Below are positions 15,509 to 25,302 of a stretch of DNA of 64,000 nucleotides, one piece after another. Source of the DNA: Pararhizobium qamdonense (GTDB lineage Bacteria > Pseudomonadota > Alphaproteobacteria > Rhizobiales > Rhizobiaceae); contig NZ_CP119566.1 of assembly GCF_029277445.1 (NCBI RefSeq), positions 1,023,001-1,087,000 of the forward strand, written 5' to 3'. Position 1 is the first letter of the stretch; each line of letters begins with the position of its first letter. The notes under the pieces are model-generated. The model was not told the DNA's origin, ran no database searches, and worked only from the letters and a program-made list of their open reading frames with translations. Both the position numbers and the translations under genes were made by a program.

Positions 15509-17619
15509 CAGTTGTTCCCCCAGTAATCTTTCCGTGCGGTCCAGTCGGGATCGGCATCGGGTAAGCGTACGCGGCCTATGCGGTTGTTGGAGACCCCGCC
15601 GAGGTAGAGATAACCCTTATGTTCGCAAGTCGAGGTGATCGACGGATGGTTTTCGCCCTTCTTGTCCCACAGCACGTCCAGGACTTCGCCGCTCTCCGAT
15701 ATTTGGACCACACAGCCACGATTGACGTTCGGAAACAGCCACTCATCAGCAGCAATTCGGCGTGCCATGCGGCGACGGAATTCCGGCTTGCGCATCGCAA
15801 GGTCGAATGTCTTCGTGCGCAGGCCGAGAAGGGCGATCCAGTAGGTATTGTTGGAGCCGCGATTGATGTTGTCCGGATAGCCCGGAAGGTTGGAAACGAG
15901 CACTTCGATGCGACCCTTGTCCGGGCCGTCGAACCAGTAGCGCGAAATCCGGCAGGCCCAAGTTTCGGCAAAGAGCAGCGACTGACCATCGCGGCAAATG
16001 GTGATGCCGTTCGGAAAGATCAGTCCGCGCAACAGAGTGCGGGTCCTGCCTGTTTTGGGATCGTGGCAGATCAGGCGGCCATTCCCGCGGCCCTCCAGCG
16101 CATCCACGACCCAGTCGGCCATTTCGTAGCGAATGGTCGCCTCACTGAAGAAAATCCGGCCGTCGGGAGCCACGTCGAGATCGTCGGGCAGCCGCAAACG
16201 GGAGTCGTCAATGACCGAAAACCAACTCCGGTTCGTCTCGTCGGTGACGCGCGACACCAGTCCGTCTGGGCTGACCTTGTAGACGCCCATGCCACCGACA
16301 CAAGTCAGGAGGTCGCCGTTTTCGGCAAACGAAAGGCCGAGCGGGTGCCCTCCGATCCGTGCAAAGATTTCGCTTTTCTTATAGTCGGGCGCTAGGAAGC
16401 GTACGATCGTCCCGTGCCGCGTCCCGGTGTAGAGGTTATCGTTGCGGTCGAGCACGACGTCTTCCGGTCCTTCGACATCGCCAAGACCGATCAGGTCGAC
16501 ATCGCGCAGGCGGTCGTTGAAGGCAAACGGATCGTCCTGCGTCCGAATGCGCTCGGGAAGCTCCAGATAGGTCGGAGAGACATAGACCTTGCTGAGGATC
16601 TTGCTGCGGTTCTTCACCCACTTGGCATCGAACAGCACGGCGAAGATCAGAATGGTGCCGAGCAGCAGTTGATTGACGGAGCCGGGGGTCGACAAACGGA
16701 TGAGGCCGTTCGTTAAGATCAGCACGAGGATCGCGCCGATGATCGCATTGCCGACGGAACCGCGTCCCCCGCCGAGCGAAACCCCGCCAAGTACGACTGC
16801 CGTCAAAACGGAAATCTCAAGGCCGATGCCTGTATCAGCACCAGTGCTTCCAAGTCGGGCGGAAAAGAGGAATGCGGCGATGGACGTCAGGATGCCGGAC
16901 GCGACATAAGCCATGCAGACCGTAGCCTTCACGTTGATACCCGCGTTGTAGGCGGACTTTCGCGCACCACCCACGGCGCGCAAACGCCACCCCGGACGAA
17001 GCCGTGAGAGCGTGATGTGAATGGCAACCGCAATCACCGCAAAGATTAGAAACGATACAGGAAGGCCGTAGAAGTTGCCGAAGCCGAGATAGTCCCAGGT
17101 CGGCGAATCCGGGGTGTAGCCGACGATGGCGCTGGCAAGGCGCGGGAAGACAATGTCGTAAAGCGCGCGATAAATGACGAGCGTTACAAGCGTGGTGATG
17201 AAAGCGCGAAGCCGCAGATATCCGATAAGCAAACCATTCAGAAGCCCGCAGACCAGCCCGGTGCCGATCGTCATGGCGAGCGCGACGGGCAGGGGCAGGC
17301 CCAACACGTTCATGCCGATAAGCGCGGCAAGAACGGAGAGCGCGAAAGTCGATCCTACCGACAGGTCGATGCCGCCCGACATGATGACGATCGTGAGCGC
17401 CAGTGCCACCAAACCGAATTCGGCCAATTGGCGTGCCAGATCGGCGACATAGCCTGCACTCAGAAGACCCGGTATCAAAGATACCATGACAAGGATGGTC
17501 ACCAGCAGTGCGATGACCGGCATAGCCGTGTCGATCCAGCTTTTGGACAGGACTTCTCCGACCAGACGGCCGGAGAAATATCGGTAGCGCAAGCGGGTCA
17601 GCGCATTGCTGTTGGCCAT
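15508..17619 (-). CDS. ABC permease (CUT2) fused to an SMP-30/strictosidine-synthase-like lactonase domain
   Basis: The protein is 703 aa, whereas RbsC-type permeases are about 320-340. Residues 1 to about 330 form the permease, with many membrane helices, LTIVIMSGGIDLSVGS and the GGVSLGGGRGSV EAA-like loop. Residues about 360-700 form a propeller (EGPEDVVLDRNDNLYTGTRHGTI, LRLPDDLDVAPDGRIFFSE, FPNGITICRDG, ETWACRISRYW, LPGYPDNINRG). Permeases of this family end in the cytoplasm, so the lactonase-like domain should sit at the inner mouth of the channel and could act on the substrate as it enters. The start lies 13 bases after the binding-protein stop. Confidence 0.87.
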   Translation of the reverse strand: MANSNALTRLRYRYFSGRLVGEVLSKSWIDTAMPVIALLVTILVMVSLIPGLLSAGYVADLARQLAEFGLVALALTIVIMSGGIDLSVGSTFALSVLAALIGMNVLGLPLPVALAMTIGTGLVCGLLNGLLIGYLRLRAFITTLVTLVIYRALYDIVFPRLASAIVGYTPDSPTWDYLGFGNFYGLPVSFLIFAVIAVAIHITLSRLRPGWRLRAVGGARKSAYNAGINVKATVCMAYVASGILTSIAAFLFSARLGSTGADTGIGLEISVLTAVVLGGVSLGGGRGSVGNAIIGAILVLILTNGLIRLSTPGSVNQLLLGTILIFAVLFDAKWVKNRSKILSKVYVSPTYLELPERIRTQDDPFAFNDRLRDVDLIGLGDVEGPEDVVLDRNDNLYTGTRHGTIVRFLAPDYKKSEIFARIGGHPLGLSFAENGDLLTCVGGMGVYKVSPDGLVSRVTDETNRSWFSVIDDSRLRLPDDLDVAPDGRIFFSEATIRYEMADWVVDALEGRGNGRLICHDPKTGRTRTLLRGLIFPNGITICRDGQSLLFAETWACRISRYWFDGPDKGRIEVLVSNLPGYPDNINRGSNNTYWIALLGLRTKTFDLAMRKPEFRRRMARRIAADEWLFPNVNRGCVVQISESGEVLDVLWDKKGENHPSITSTCEHKGYLYLGGVSNNRIGRVRLPDADPDWTARKDYWGNN

Positions 17620-17632
17620 GAACGCGCTCGCT

Positions 17633-18649
17633 TTACTTCAGTTCGTCGAGTGTCCAGCAGTTGCGCTGGTTGACATTGGCTTTGGTAATAAGGGTTAGCG
17701 GATTGAAGTACATGGTCTGGACTTCTCCCGCTGTTCCCTCGGAGGTCAGAAGCCGAACGATCTCCTGGTTGAGTAAGTCCCCCTGGAGCGGCACGTTATA
17801 GCTGATGTAGAGGTTGAAGAGACCGTTCTCGACATTCTCGCATCCAACCCTGTTTCCGCCGCCTGACGTGACGAGGAAGACCTGATCGCTTTTGCCCGCT
17901 TCCTTGATGGCGGAAGCCGTACCCGTGTCCTGGTTGTCCCAGATACCGATTGCGCCGCAGAGATCCGGATGCTGCTGAAGCACGGTGGACATGATTGAGC
18001 GGGCTTTTTCAGGATTGTATTCGGTTGCCTGCTGCGAAACGACCTGAATGTCCGGATGCTCTTTCAGAACGCGATAGATACCGTCGAGCTGGAAGACATC
18101 GGAGGCTGCCGTCGGCACACCGGTATCAATGGCCACCTTGGTCGAGATACCCTTGCCAGCGTCGCATTTGGCGGCGACCGCTTCAGCTGCCTTCACGCCG
18201 ATTTCGGTCCAGTCTGCCCCGACATAGGAATCCGTCGTCGTGTTGGACTCCAGATTGATCTGCACGATCTTGATGCCCGCCGCCTGTGCCTGTTTCAGCA
18301 GGCGCGCATAGGACTGGATGTCCGGATTATGGATAACCATCAGGTCAGGCTTTTCGGTGATCAGCGACTGGATCGCCTTTGCGCCCGCATCCGTGCTCCA
18401 GGCCGGATCGCGGACCTCGAACTTGTATCCGAGCCTGTCGGCCTGCTTGCGCATCTGCGCGGCCCAGCCCTCGGTCAAGTCGAAACCCATCGACAGCGGC
18501 ACGAAGACAACGGTTTTGTCTTTCAGCGCGGTGTGGAACGCGGTGCTACGCGGGTTTTCGAGGCCCTTGTCCTGCGCCGTAGCCCAGCCGAGGCCCGCGG
18601 CCAGCATTGCGGTTGCGAGTACCGCTCTCTTCACAAACGATGTTTTCAT
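17633..18649 (-). CDS. RbsB-type periplasmic substrate-binding protein
   Basis: The 338-aa protein has a Sec signal (RAVLATAMLAAGLGWATAQ) and the periplasmic-binding-protein type 1 fold (VVFVPLSMGFDLTEGWAAQMRKQAD, KPDLMVIHNPDIQSYARLL, GIKIVQINLESN, AIGIWDNQDTGTASAIKEAG). It differs from classical RbsB in lacking the usual NDxMALG motif at the hinge, reading WDNQDTGTA instead, which may reflect a non-sugar ligand. It lies between the two permease genes of the operon. A good ribosome site (GGGAGGAGAA) precedes the ATG. Confidence 0.9.
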   Translation of the reverse strand: MKTSFVKRAVLATAMLAAGLGWATAQDKGLENPRSTAFHTALKDKTVVFVPLSMGFDLTEGWAAQMRKQADRLGYKFEVRDPAWSTDAGAKAIQSLITEKPDLMVIHNPDIQSYARLLKQAQAAGIKIVQINLESNTTTDSYVGADWTEIGVKAAEAVAAKCDAGKGISTKVAIDTGVPTAASDVFQLDGIYRVLKEHPDIQVVSQQATEYNPEKARSIMSTVLQQHPDLCGAIGIWDNQDTGTASAIKEAGKSDQVFLVTSGGGNRVGCENVENGLFNLYISYNVPLQGDLLNQEIVRLLTSEGTAGEVQTMYFNPLTLITKANVNQRNCWTLDELK

Positions 18650-18687
18650 GTTCTCCTCCCAGATTGAACAATGGATAGACGATGTAG

Positions 18688-19704
18688 TTACAGATCCCCC
18701 TGTTGCGACGTCTGTTCGTCGCGGGGGTTGACGATGGAATCGACCACGATCGCCAAGAGCAGCACAACGCCCTTGACGAGGTTCTGGATCGTGTAGTCGA
18801 TGTTAAGAATAGTCATGCCGTTCAGCAGGATGCCGACGAAGACCGTCCCGAGAATGACGTTGCGGACGGAACCGTGGCCGCCGTTAAGCCCGACGCCGCC
18901 CAGCACCACGACGAGAAGGATGTCATAGATCATGGTGGAATTGAACAGGCGCGCATTGATCGCAGCAGCCGAGGACGCGAGTATGAGACCCGCGACGTAC
19001 GCCACCATGGCGCTGATCGCGTATTGCGCGACGGTCATAGGGCGGGTGGGCATCCCGGTCACGCGCGCGGCGCTCGGGTTGTCGCCCATGGCATACAGCG
19101 TCCAGCCAAAGCGGGTACGACTGAGCAGAAATTGAAACACCACGCACAGGATAGCAAAGGCGATGATCGTCACGGGAATGCCGAACACGTTTCCCTGGCC
19201 GATGACGCTGAACCAGTCGTTGCCCGGCGGCACGTTTTGCATTTCGAGCGTGAAGAAAAACGTCCGCCCGGTTCCGTAGATCACCGATCCTGCGGCAAGC
19301 GTCGCGAAGATCGGCGGTACGTCACCGAACGCGATTAGCGCGCCGATGATCATCCCGGCCACAACGGCAAACACGGCTCCAATCACAAGGGCAACCTCGA
19401 ACGGATATCCCGCGCGTGCAATGACGAACGCCCAGGAGACCGACACCACCATGATGGCGATCATCGAGATGTCGATGCCGCGTGCGATGACGACCAGAGC
19501 CATGCCGAGCGCCAGAATTCCAAGGATGGAAACGCTACGGACCAGGACCAGCAGATTGCCCGTTGTGAAAAAACTAGGAAGCAACACGGAAAACAGCACG
19601 AAGGCGACGATCGCCAGCGAAAATACGATCCCCTCCTGGCTTCGCAACAGCTTCGCGAAGAAAGGCGTGCGGTCTGTCCCGTCCGTGTTTCCCGAGAGAC
19701 TCAT
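18688..19704 (-). CDS. ABC permease, ribose/xylose (CUT2) type
   Basis: The 338-aa membrane protein has 8-10 predicted helices and the family motifs MALVVIARGIDISMIAIMV and VLGGVGLNGGHGSVRNVILGT. It lacks the propeller fusion carried by its partner at 15508. The start is 3 bases after the HMG-CoA reductase stop. Two different permeases suggest a heterodimeric channel with one lactonase-bearing subunit. Confidence 0.92.
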   Translation of the reverse strand: MSLSGNTDGTDRTPFFAKLLRSQEGIVFSLAIVAFVLFSVLLPSFFTTGNLLVLVRSVSILGILALGMALVVIARGIDISMIAIMVVSVSWAFVIARAGYPFEVALVIGAVFAVVAGMIIGALIAFGDVPPIFATLAAGSVIYGTGRTFFFTLEMQNVPPGNDWFSVIGQGNVFGIPVTIIAFAILCVVFQFLLSRTRFGWTLYAMGDNPSAARVTGMPTRPMTVAQYAISAMVAYVAGLILASSAAAINARLFNSTMIYDILLVVVLGGVGLNGGHGSVRNVILGTVFVGILLNGMTILNIDYTIQNLVKGVVLLLAIVVDSIVNPRDEQTSQQGDL

Positions 19705-19707
19705 GGT

Positions 19708-21072
19708 TCAGGCTCCGCCCCGCATTTCGTCCAGCAGTTCTTTGGCACGATCGACGCGGACATCGTGATTGGCGGCGAGCGCCGATGCGATTGTCTCGAT
19801 CTCGTCACCCTCCGCACCAGCGACGATGGCGATGTTGCGCGCATGAAGCGCCATATGGCCTTTCTGGATGCCTTCGCTGGCAAGCGCGCGCAGAGCCGCC
19901 ATGTTCTGGGCGAGACCTACGGCGACGGTGACTTCCGCGAGTTCCTGCGCGCTTTGAACGCCGAGGATTTTCAGTGCGGCGCGCGCCGCCGGATGCGTCT
20001 TCGTCGCCCCGCCGACGAGGCCGAGTGCCATCGGCATTTCAAGAGTTCCGACCAGATTGCCCTTGCCGTCAATTTCCCAGTTCGTCAGAGAGGTATAGCG
20101 ACCTGACCTAGCGGCCCAGACATGTGCGCCTGCCTCGATCGCACGCCAGTCGTTGCCTGTCGCCACAACGACCGGATCGATGCCGTTCATGATCCCCTTG
20201 TTGTGGGTAGCTGCGCGGTAGGGGTCGACCAGTGCGAAAGCGCAGGCCTCGACGATGCCGCGGGCAATGCGCTCGCCCTCGTATTCCTTCGTCTTCAGAG
20301 CCTGCGGCGTGACGGACACCATGGCGCGGGCGAGCCGCAGATCGGCGTAGTTAGAAAGGATGCGCAAGCGTACCACGCCACCTGTGATGGCTTCGATCAT
20401 CGGTGCCACCGTTTCGGCCATGGTGTTCACGGTGTTGGCACCCATTGCGTCGCGCACGTCCACGAGGAGGTGGACCGCGATCATTGCACCGACGGCGGTC
20501 TTTTCGAAGACATGGACTTCGATGTCCTTACAGCCGCCGCCCAGTGAAATGAGAATTTTGTCACGGGCGTTCGCAGCCGCGATAATGGCGTCGCGCTCCC
20601 TTAGAACCCGTGCCCGTGCTCCGTGGGGGTCGCTCAGCTCCAGGACCTGGATTTGGGCCCGCATGATCGGACCGGTGCTCGATGTCTGAAACCCGCCGCA
20701 GTCACGTACGATCCGCGCCATGAAAGACGCGGCGGCGACGACGGAAGGTTCTTCGACTGCCATAGGAACGAGGTAGTCGCGGCCATTGACCGTGAAATTG
20801 GTGGCGATGCCGATCGGGAGCTCGAAAGTGCCGATGACGTTTTCGATCATGCCGTTCGCAAGTGTTAGCGGAAGCCCACCGCCCGCAAACGTGTTTCTTT
20901 CAATATCGCTCAGGGATGTCGCGCTCGCTACGCGGTCCAGTCTTTCGGACGGCGCAAGATTGCGCAGGTTTTCAAGACGCGAATTCACGGCGGGACGGGT
21001 CCCGCTCTTCTCCACTTCGGCCAAGGCCGCCTCCCATGCAGTCCAGTTTCCTCTTGAACGACAGATGATCAT
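19708..21072 (-). CDS. mvaA: Hydroxymethylglutaryl-CoA reductase, class II (degradative type)
   Basis: The 454-aa enzyme has class II HMGR motifs: catalytic Glu in [11 protein letters not shown] (107-108), Lys in [12 protein letters not shown], Asp in the same stretch, and the C-terminal flap His in [10 protein letters not shown]. In Pseudomonas mevalonii the homologue oxidises mevalonate with CoA and NAD to HMG-CoA. The first 30 residues are poorly conserved. A TTG start at 21024 with GGAGG five bases upstream would place the start nearer the conserved [15 protein letters not shown], so the start is uncertain. It heads the operon that ends with HMG-CoA lyase. Bacteria with the MEP pathway, as rhizobia have, need no HMGR for isoprenoids, which supports a catabolic role. 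Confidence 0.93.
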   Translation of the reverse strand: MIICRSRGNWTAWEAALAEVEKSGTRPAVNSRLENLRNLAPSERLDRVASATSLSDIERNTFAGGGLPLTLANGMIENVIGTFELPIGIATNFTVNGRDYLVPMAVEEPSVVAAASFMARIVRDCGGFQTSSTGPIMRAQIQVLELSDPHGARARVLRERDAIIAAANARDKILISLGGGCKDIEVHVFEKTAVGAMIAVHLLVDVRDAMGANTVNTMAETVAPMIEAITGGVVRLRILSNYADLRLARAMVSVTPQALKTKEYEGERIARGIVEACAFALVDPYRAATHNKGIMNGIDPVVVATGNDWRAIEAGAHVWAARSGRYTSLTNWEIDGKGNLVGTLEMPMALGLVGGATKTHPAARAALKILGVQSAQELAEVTVAVGLAQNMAALRALASEGIQKGHMALHARNIAIVAGAEGDEIETIASALAANHDVRVDRAKELLDEMRGGA

Positions 21073-21091
21073 CTTGCTATCGTGATTAAAA

Positions 21092-21125
21092 GGTACAATT
21101 TCGACATATCGTGTGAAATTGTACC
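21092..21125. promoter_or_regulatory. Perfect inverted repeat, candidate MocR operator
   Basis: GGTACAATTTC (21092-21102) and GAAATTGTACC (21115-21125) form a perfect 11-bp inverted repeat with a 12-nt spacer. It lies exactly in the gap between the divergent mevalonate operon and the MocR gene. The about 23-bp periodicity places both half-sites on the same face of the helix. This is a strong candidate binding site for the adjacent regulator. Confidence 0.75.
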
Positions 21126-21145
21126 CTAAAAAGGAGGCGAGGCGC

Positions 21146-22552
21146 GTGACGATGGATCATGGAAGCCGCGGGCGGGCCGATACACTGGCGGATTCTCTGG
21201 TTGCCCGACTTACGGATGAATTCGCTCGAGGCATCAAGCCGCCGGGCACTCGGCTGGCGTCGATCCGGAAAGCCGCCGTTGAATTCGGGGTTTCCAAAAA
21301 TACCGTTGTCGAGGCCTATGACAGATTGGTCGCATCCGGTCACCTGGCGGCCCGGGTCGGTTCCGGCTTTGTGGTAAAGGCAGTCGCTTCGGCTGACGAC
21401 CGATCTCGTCCCAGGCATGTCTCGGAGGCCGTCGATATCGCTTCCTTACTAAGTGCGCAACTCGATCAGAGGTTCGAAATCCGCGTTGGCGATGGCCGCC
21501 CCCCGGCGTCGTGGACGGAACAATCCGAGATCAAACGCCACCTTGGTGCCCAAGGCCGCGCCCAATTTAACGAAGAGGATGCGGATGCTTACGGTTCCGC
21601 GCTGGGTTTCCTGCCACTGCGCCAGCAGATCGCTCGGCATCTGGGCTCCCAGCAAATTCAGGCGAGCGAAGACAACATCCTGATGACGTTCGGAGCCAAT
21701 CACGCGCTCGACCTTATCATCCGCGGAATGCTATCGCCGGGCGATACGGTGCTCGTCGACGATCCCGGTTATTATCCCCTTTTCGCAAAGTTGACGCTTG
21801 CACAGGTCAGGATGATCGGTGTCCAACGGAATCCAGACGGTCCGGACGTCGAAGACTTCGTCGCCAAACTGGGCACGAGACGGCCGAAGCTGTTTTTTAC
21901 GCAGTCGCTTGGACACAATCCAACTGGTGGCTCGATCACGCTTCCGGTTGCGCACGCGATCCTGACAGCCGCCCGCAACGCCAATCTGACCATCGTCGAG
22001 GACGACCCTTTTGCGGACCTGCCGATGGCGATGACAAACAGGTTGGCAACGCTCGATCAACTCAACAACGTGATCTCGGTCGGGACATTCTCCAAAACGC
22101 TTTCGGCCAGCTTGCGCTCAGGGTTCGTTGCCGCCCGCGGCACGACCATCAGCGCGCTCGCAGAGTTAAAAATGCTGACGACGGTGAACAGTTCCGGACA
22201 TATCGAGCGCCTGCTGTACCGTCTGCTGACGGATGGCCATTACGACCGTCACCTCAAGCGATTGATGCAACGAGTTGCGGTCGCCTCGCAGCGGGTGCAG
22301 GCGAGCCTCGCGAAGACGGGTTGCCAGATTTTTTCCAGCACGATCGGCGGCTACTACCTCTACCTTCTTCTACCCGAAGGTGTAGATGATATCGGGCTTG
22401 CCCGCGACGGAGCGAAAGAGGGCATCTTCATTGCGCCCGGCAGCGTATTCTGCGTCGACAAGAAGAATCCTCTGTCGCGAGCTATCCGGCTAAATGTCTC
22501 TCGTGCTGACGACCCGCGATTTTATGATTTTCTTCTCCGCAAATTGAGCTAG
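21146..22552 (+). CDS. MocR-type GntR regulator with aminotransferase domain
   Basis: The 468-aa protein has an N-terminal GntR winged helix ([40 protein letters not shown]) and a class I aminotransferase-like domain with PLP Lys in [16 protein letters not shown]. MocR proteins sense amines or PLP-linked ligands and usually control a divergent operon. The GTG at 21146 is chosen because AAGGAGG lies 8 bases upstream; an upstream GTG at 21113 would fall inside the inverted repeat. It should regulate the mevalonate-type operon. Confidence 0.9.
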   Translation: MTMDHGSRGRADTLADSLVARLTDEFARGIKPPGTRLASIRKAAVEFGVSKNTVVEAYDRLVASGHLAARVGSGFVVKAVASADDRSRPRHVSEAVDIASLLSAQLDQRFEIRVGDGRPPASWTEQSEIKRHLGAQGRAQFNEEDADAYGSALGFLPLRQQIARHLGSQQIQASEDNILMTFGANHALDLIIRGMLSPGDTVLVDDPGYYPLFAKLTLAQVRMIGVQRNPDGPDVEDFVAKLGTRRPKLFFTQSLGHNPTGGSITLPVAHAILTAARNANLTIVEDDPFADLPMAMTNRLATLDQLNNVISVGTFSKTLSASLRSGFVAARGTTISALAELKMLTTVNSSGHIERLLYRLLTDGHYDRHLKRLMQRVAVASQRVQASLAKTGCQIFSSTIGGYYLYLLLPEGVDDIGLARDGAKEGIFIAPGSVFCVDKKNPLSRAIRLNVSRADDPRFYDFLLRKLS

Positions 22553-22642
22553 GGCGCGTCAGTCAATGCTGGCTTATGATGCACCCGTAATGTGCGCTGC
22601 GATTGGCTCGATCCATTGACGGATCCAGTCCAAGCACCGCGT

Positions 22643-23746
22643 TTATAAGGGCTCGACGAGCATATCGTACGAGCGGTGATAGAGTTTTGTCCCTAAGGTG
22701 CGAAGCAACATGTTGCGAACGACATCGGGAGCACCACGAAGCTTGTCACGCGCGTTGGACTGTTTTTGCACCCAATCGACCCGGCGCTTCCTGAGCTCGC
22801 CAAACTGAGAGATCGCCCTTTCCACAGTCTGCTTTCGCGACAGACAGGCGGCGAGTACGATGGCGTCTTCCATCGCCATCGCCGCGCCCTGTGCCATGCT
22901 GGGCGATGAAGCGTGCGCGGCATCTCCTATTAATACCAAGCGTTCGGCAGCGTGGTCGCGGTAGGGAACCTCCTCGATTTCCGCACGGTGGGCGTCAGCC
23001 CCATCGGAGATGTCTGCAACAATATGACCCAGCGGAGGGGCAAAGCCCGCGAACAACCTCTTCAGCTGCTCAATAGACCCGCTGCCAAACTCTCTCGTCG
23101 GACAGTCGGCGTAGATGTAGAGTTTGGCATTGGGGAGCGGTATCGCAAGCAGGGTACGGCCGGATCCCAGCATCGCGGTCCATCCAGTGATCTGGTAGCG
23201 GTTGTCGGTCAGAAGACGCCAGGCCGAGAGGCCTACCGAGCGCGGGGCAGCAAGGGTAAAGGATGCGGCGCGTATTGACGATCGAACGCCGTCGGCTCCA
23301 ATGACGAGGTCGAAGTCGGACACGCGCCCGTCTGAAAAATAGACCTCCCGCTTATCGCGGCGCAACACCGTTCGCATGACCGTAGTGCCAAAATCGATCC
23401 GCGTGCTGATCAGGGAGTTTCGCATGAGTTCCATCAACGACGGGCGCGTCACCGCTACACACGGTCCACAGGTATCCCAAACCGATGGGGTCTGCACATG
23501 ATTGAGCAGTTTTCCCCTGGAGGAAAAAATCGTTTGAGTCTGTATGGGAAATGACACTTTCGAGACCTGATCCTGCAGACCCAGGTTTTCCAAAGCCCGC
23601 ATGGCGTTGCCAAGAAGGAAGATGCTTTGTCCGGCTGTCGGGGACGCCGTCTGCCGTTCGACTATCTCGGGGTGATAGCCGCGCATCTCGAAAGCCCTGG
23701 CAGCGGCCAGCCCCGCAATTCCAGCTCCAACGATAAGTACTTTCAA
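22643..23746 (-). CDS. FAD-dependent monooxygenase (salicylate hydroxylase-like)
   Basis: The 367-aa class A flavoprotein has the Rossmann GAGIAGLAAARAFEMRGY at its very start, DG motif VIGADGVRSSIR, and the second FAD motif VLIGDAAHASSPSMAQGAAMAMEDA. It hydroxylates aromatic or similar substrates using NAD(P)H. The open frame extends to 23911, but a TTG at 23746 with GGGAGA seven bases upstream places the start right before the dinucleotide fold (MKVLIVGAG), as is normal. Substrate unknown. Confidence 0.85.
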   Translation of the reverse strand: MKVLIVGAGIAGLAAARAFEMRGYHPEIVERQTASPTAGQSIFLLGNAMRALENLGLQDQVSKVSFPIQTQTIFSSRGKLLNHVQTPSVWDTCGPCVAVTRPSLMELMRNSLISTRIDFGTTVMRTVLRRDKREVYFSDGRVSDFDLVIGADGVRSSIRAASFTLAAPRSVGLSAWRLLTDNRYQITGWTAMLGSGRTLLAIPLPNAKLYIYADCPTREFGSGSIEQLKRLFAGFAPPLGHIVADISDGADAHRAEIEEVPYRDHAAERLVLIGDAAHASSPSMAQGAAMAMEDAIVLAACLSRKQTVERAISQFGELRKRRVDWVQKQSNARDKLRGAPDVVRNMLLRTLGTKLYHRSYDMLVEPL

Positions 23747-24002
23747 ACCGCGTCTCCCTGAGTTCGGCTTGCGCCAGCTTCCTGTACGCCATTCGCCTAT
23801 CCGAACTGTATTGCGGCGTCGCTTCAAAAGCAGACTAACGTGTTGCAATTGCAAAAGAGCGACATCTCGCAAGACAGCTTTCGATGACATGCCGCCGACG
23901 TTTTCGCCCATCGCTACAGCTGTAATCGATGAACGCCCTTTTGAAATCGAGGGAACAACCGGGAATGTAAGACATCAAAACAGCAACGGATGGAAGGAGC
24001 AT

Positions 24003-24363
24003 ATGGATATCTTTGCTAGCGAGATAGCTCGAACCGCAGTCACCATGACAGGGCAAAAGATCGCGTTGCCCGGAGGGGACGTGGAGGTCGTCGCGACGAT
24101 GTTTAAGGCCGGCCGGGGTGATCAGCTGACCGTACATCGCCACCCTTATCCCTTTCGGCTTTGTTTTGGCAGGTGAGCTGACGGTCTTCAACGAAGACGC
24201 CAATCTGACCAAGCGGCTGATTGCGGGAGAGTTTGCCGTCGAGTCTGTCGACCAATGGCATCAGGGAACAAGCTCAGGGGGCCAAGCGCTGGAGATTCTC
24301 ATTATCGACCTGGTCCCGCTCGGCACTCCAACGAACACGGACGGTTTGCCTGGCTCCGGATGA
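24003..24363 (+). pseudogene. Cupin-domain protein, frameshifted
   Basis: The reading frame starts at the ATG at 24003 after GGAAGGAG and encodes MDIFASEIARTAVTMTGQKI, then the cupin metal motif HRHPYP at about 24136-24153. It then runs out of frame to a stop at 24176. The rest (FGFVLAGELTVFNEDANLTK, then EILIIDLVPLGTP) continues in another frame up to 24363. One extra base, or two missing, near 24150-24155 would restore a single cupin of about 119 aa. It is either a decaying gene or a sequencing error. Confidence 0.78.
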
Positions 24364-24387
24364 AAACGACACTCGCTTTAGAAGCCG

Positions 24388-25302
24388 CTAGCCCCCGAAC
24401 GACAGGAGGCGTGTCTTTATGTTGGCGAGCAAGCGGCTTGCGGCTGGTGGAAGAGGACGGCCGCGTCTCACGAGAAGCCGCAGCTTTGCCGCAGTACATA
24501 GTGGATGATCGATGTCGAGCAGGACAAGTTCGCCGTTGGCCAATTCCGACGCGACAGCGACACCCGTGCCCATGAACGCGACCCCTTCTGTCGATCTTAC
24601 ATACTGTTTCAGTGCGACGATGGAGCTGCTGGTGAACGCCGATCGGAACTTGATGTGCTGGGAATATTCAAGTGCTTCCACCAGTTGGGCCACTCCATAT
24701 CCGGGCGGCATCAGCGCAATGGGGAATTCCCTCAGTTTCTCTACCAAATCCGCCGCCGAAACGTTCGTCAGCGGATGGGCAGCTCGGACAAGAAGTTTTG
24801 CAGGCGCGGCGACCGTCGCCACAAAGCTGATCCTAGCATCGGCCTGGGGATTGTAGGCCAATCCGATGTGGGCGCTGTCATCGGCGATTTCAGACATGAT
24901 TTCAGAGACGGGCAGGGCATCGACAGCGACATTTAGTTTGGGATGCTCGGAGCAGAAAGGTCCGATGACCTGACTGACCAGGTGATCGACATAGCCCTCG
25001 CTCAGCACGATCCTGACCGAGCCTTCGTCCAGTTTGTCGATGGCATCCAGCCGTTCGGTGAGCCGCTCCCTATGGGCCCGGCAACTGCGCCAGTAGTCCA
25101 TGACATGGATGGCAGCTTCGTTTGGCTTCATACCCCTTGTTTGACGCTCGAAAAGGACGAGGCCGAGTTCCTCTTCGAGCAACGTGATCTGCCGGGTGAC
25201 GACTGAGGGAGCCGTGTTGAGAATGTCCGCGGCACCGCGGACGGACTTCTGACTGAAAACCGCCTCGAAATATTTCAGCCGAGACTGGTTGATATCCCTC
25301 AC
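24388..25302 (-). CDS. LysR-family transcriptional regulator
   Basis: The 304-aa regulator starts at a GTG at 25302 with GGAG upstream; the frame is open to 25377. The N-terminal HTH reads RLKYFEAVFSQKSVRGAADILNTAPSVVTRQITLLEEELGLVLFERQTRGMKP. A periplasmic-binding-like effector domain follows. It is divergent from the MlrC peptidase gene at 25509 and probably controls that catabolic operon. Confidence 0.9.
   Translation of the reverse strand: MRDINQSRLKYFEAVFSQKSVRGAADILNTAPSVVTRQITLLEEELGLVLFERQTRGMKPNEAAIHVMDYWRSCRAHRERLTERLDAIDKLDEGSVRIVLSEGYVDHLVSQVIGPFCSEHPKLNVAVDALPVSEIMSEIADDSAHIGLAYNPQADARISFVATVAAPAKLLVRAAHPLTNVSAADLVEKLREFPIALMPPGYGVAQLVEALEYSQHIKFRSAFTSSSIVALKQYVRSTEGVAFMGTGVAVASELANGELVLLDIDHPLCTAAKLRLLVRRGRPLPPAASRLLANIKTRLLSFGG

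Noticed and set aside
12930..19704. Assignment of the importer to ribose or another sugar
   Set aside because: The ABC family resemblance is real, but every enzyme co-encoded in the operon belongs to HMG-CoA/mevalonate chemistry or lactone hydrolysis, with no sugar kinase, isomerase or dehydrogenase.
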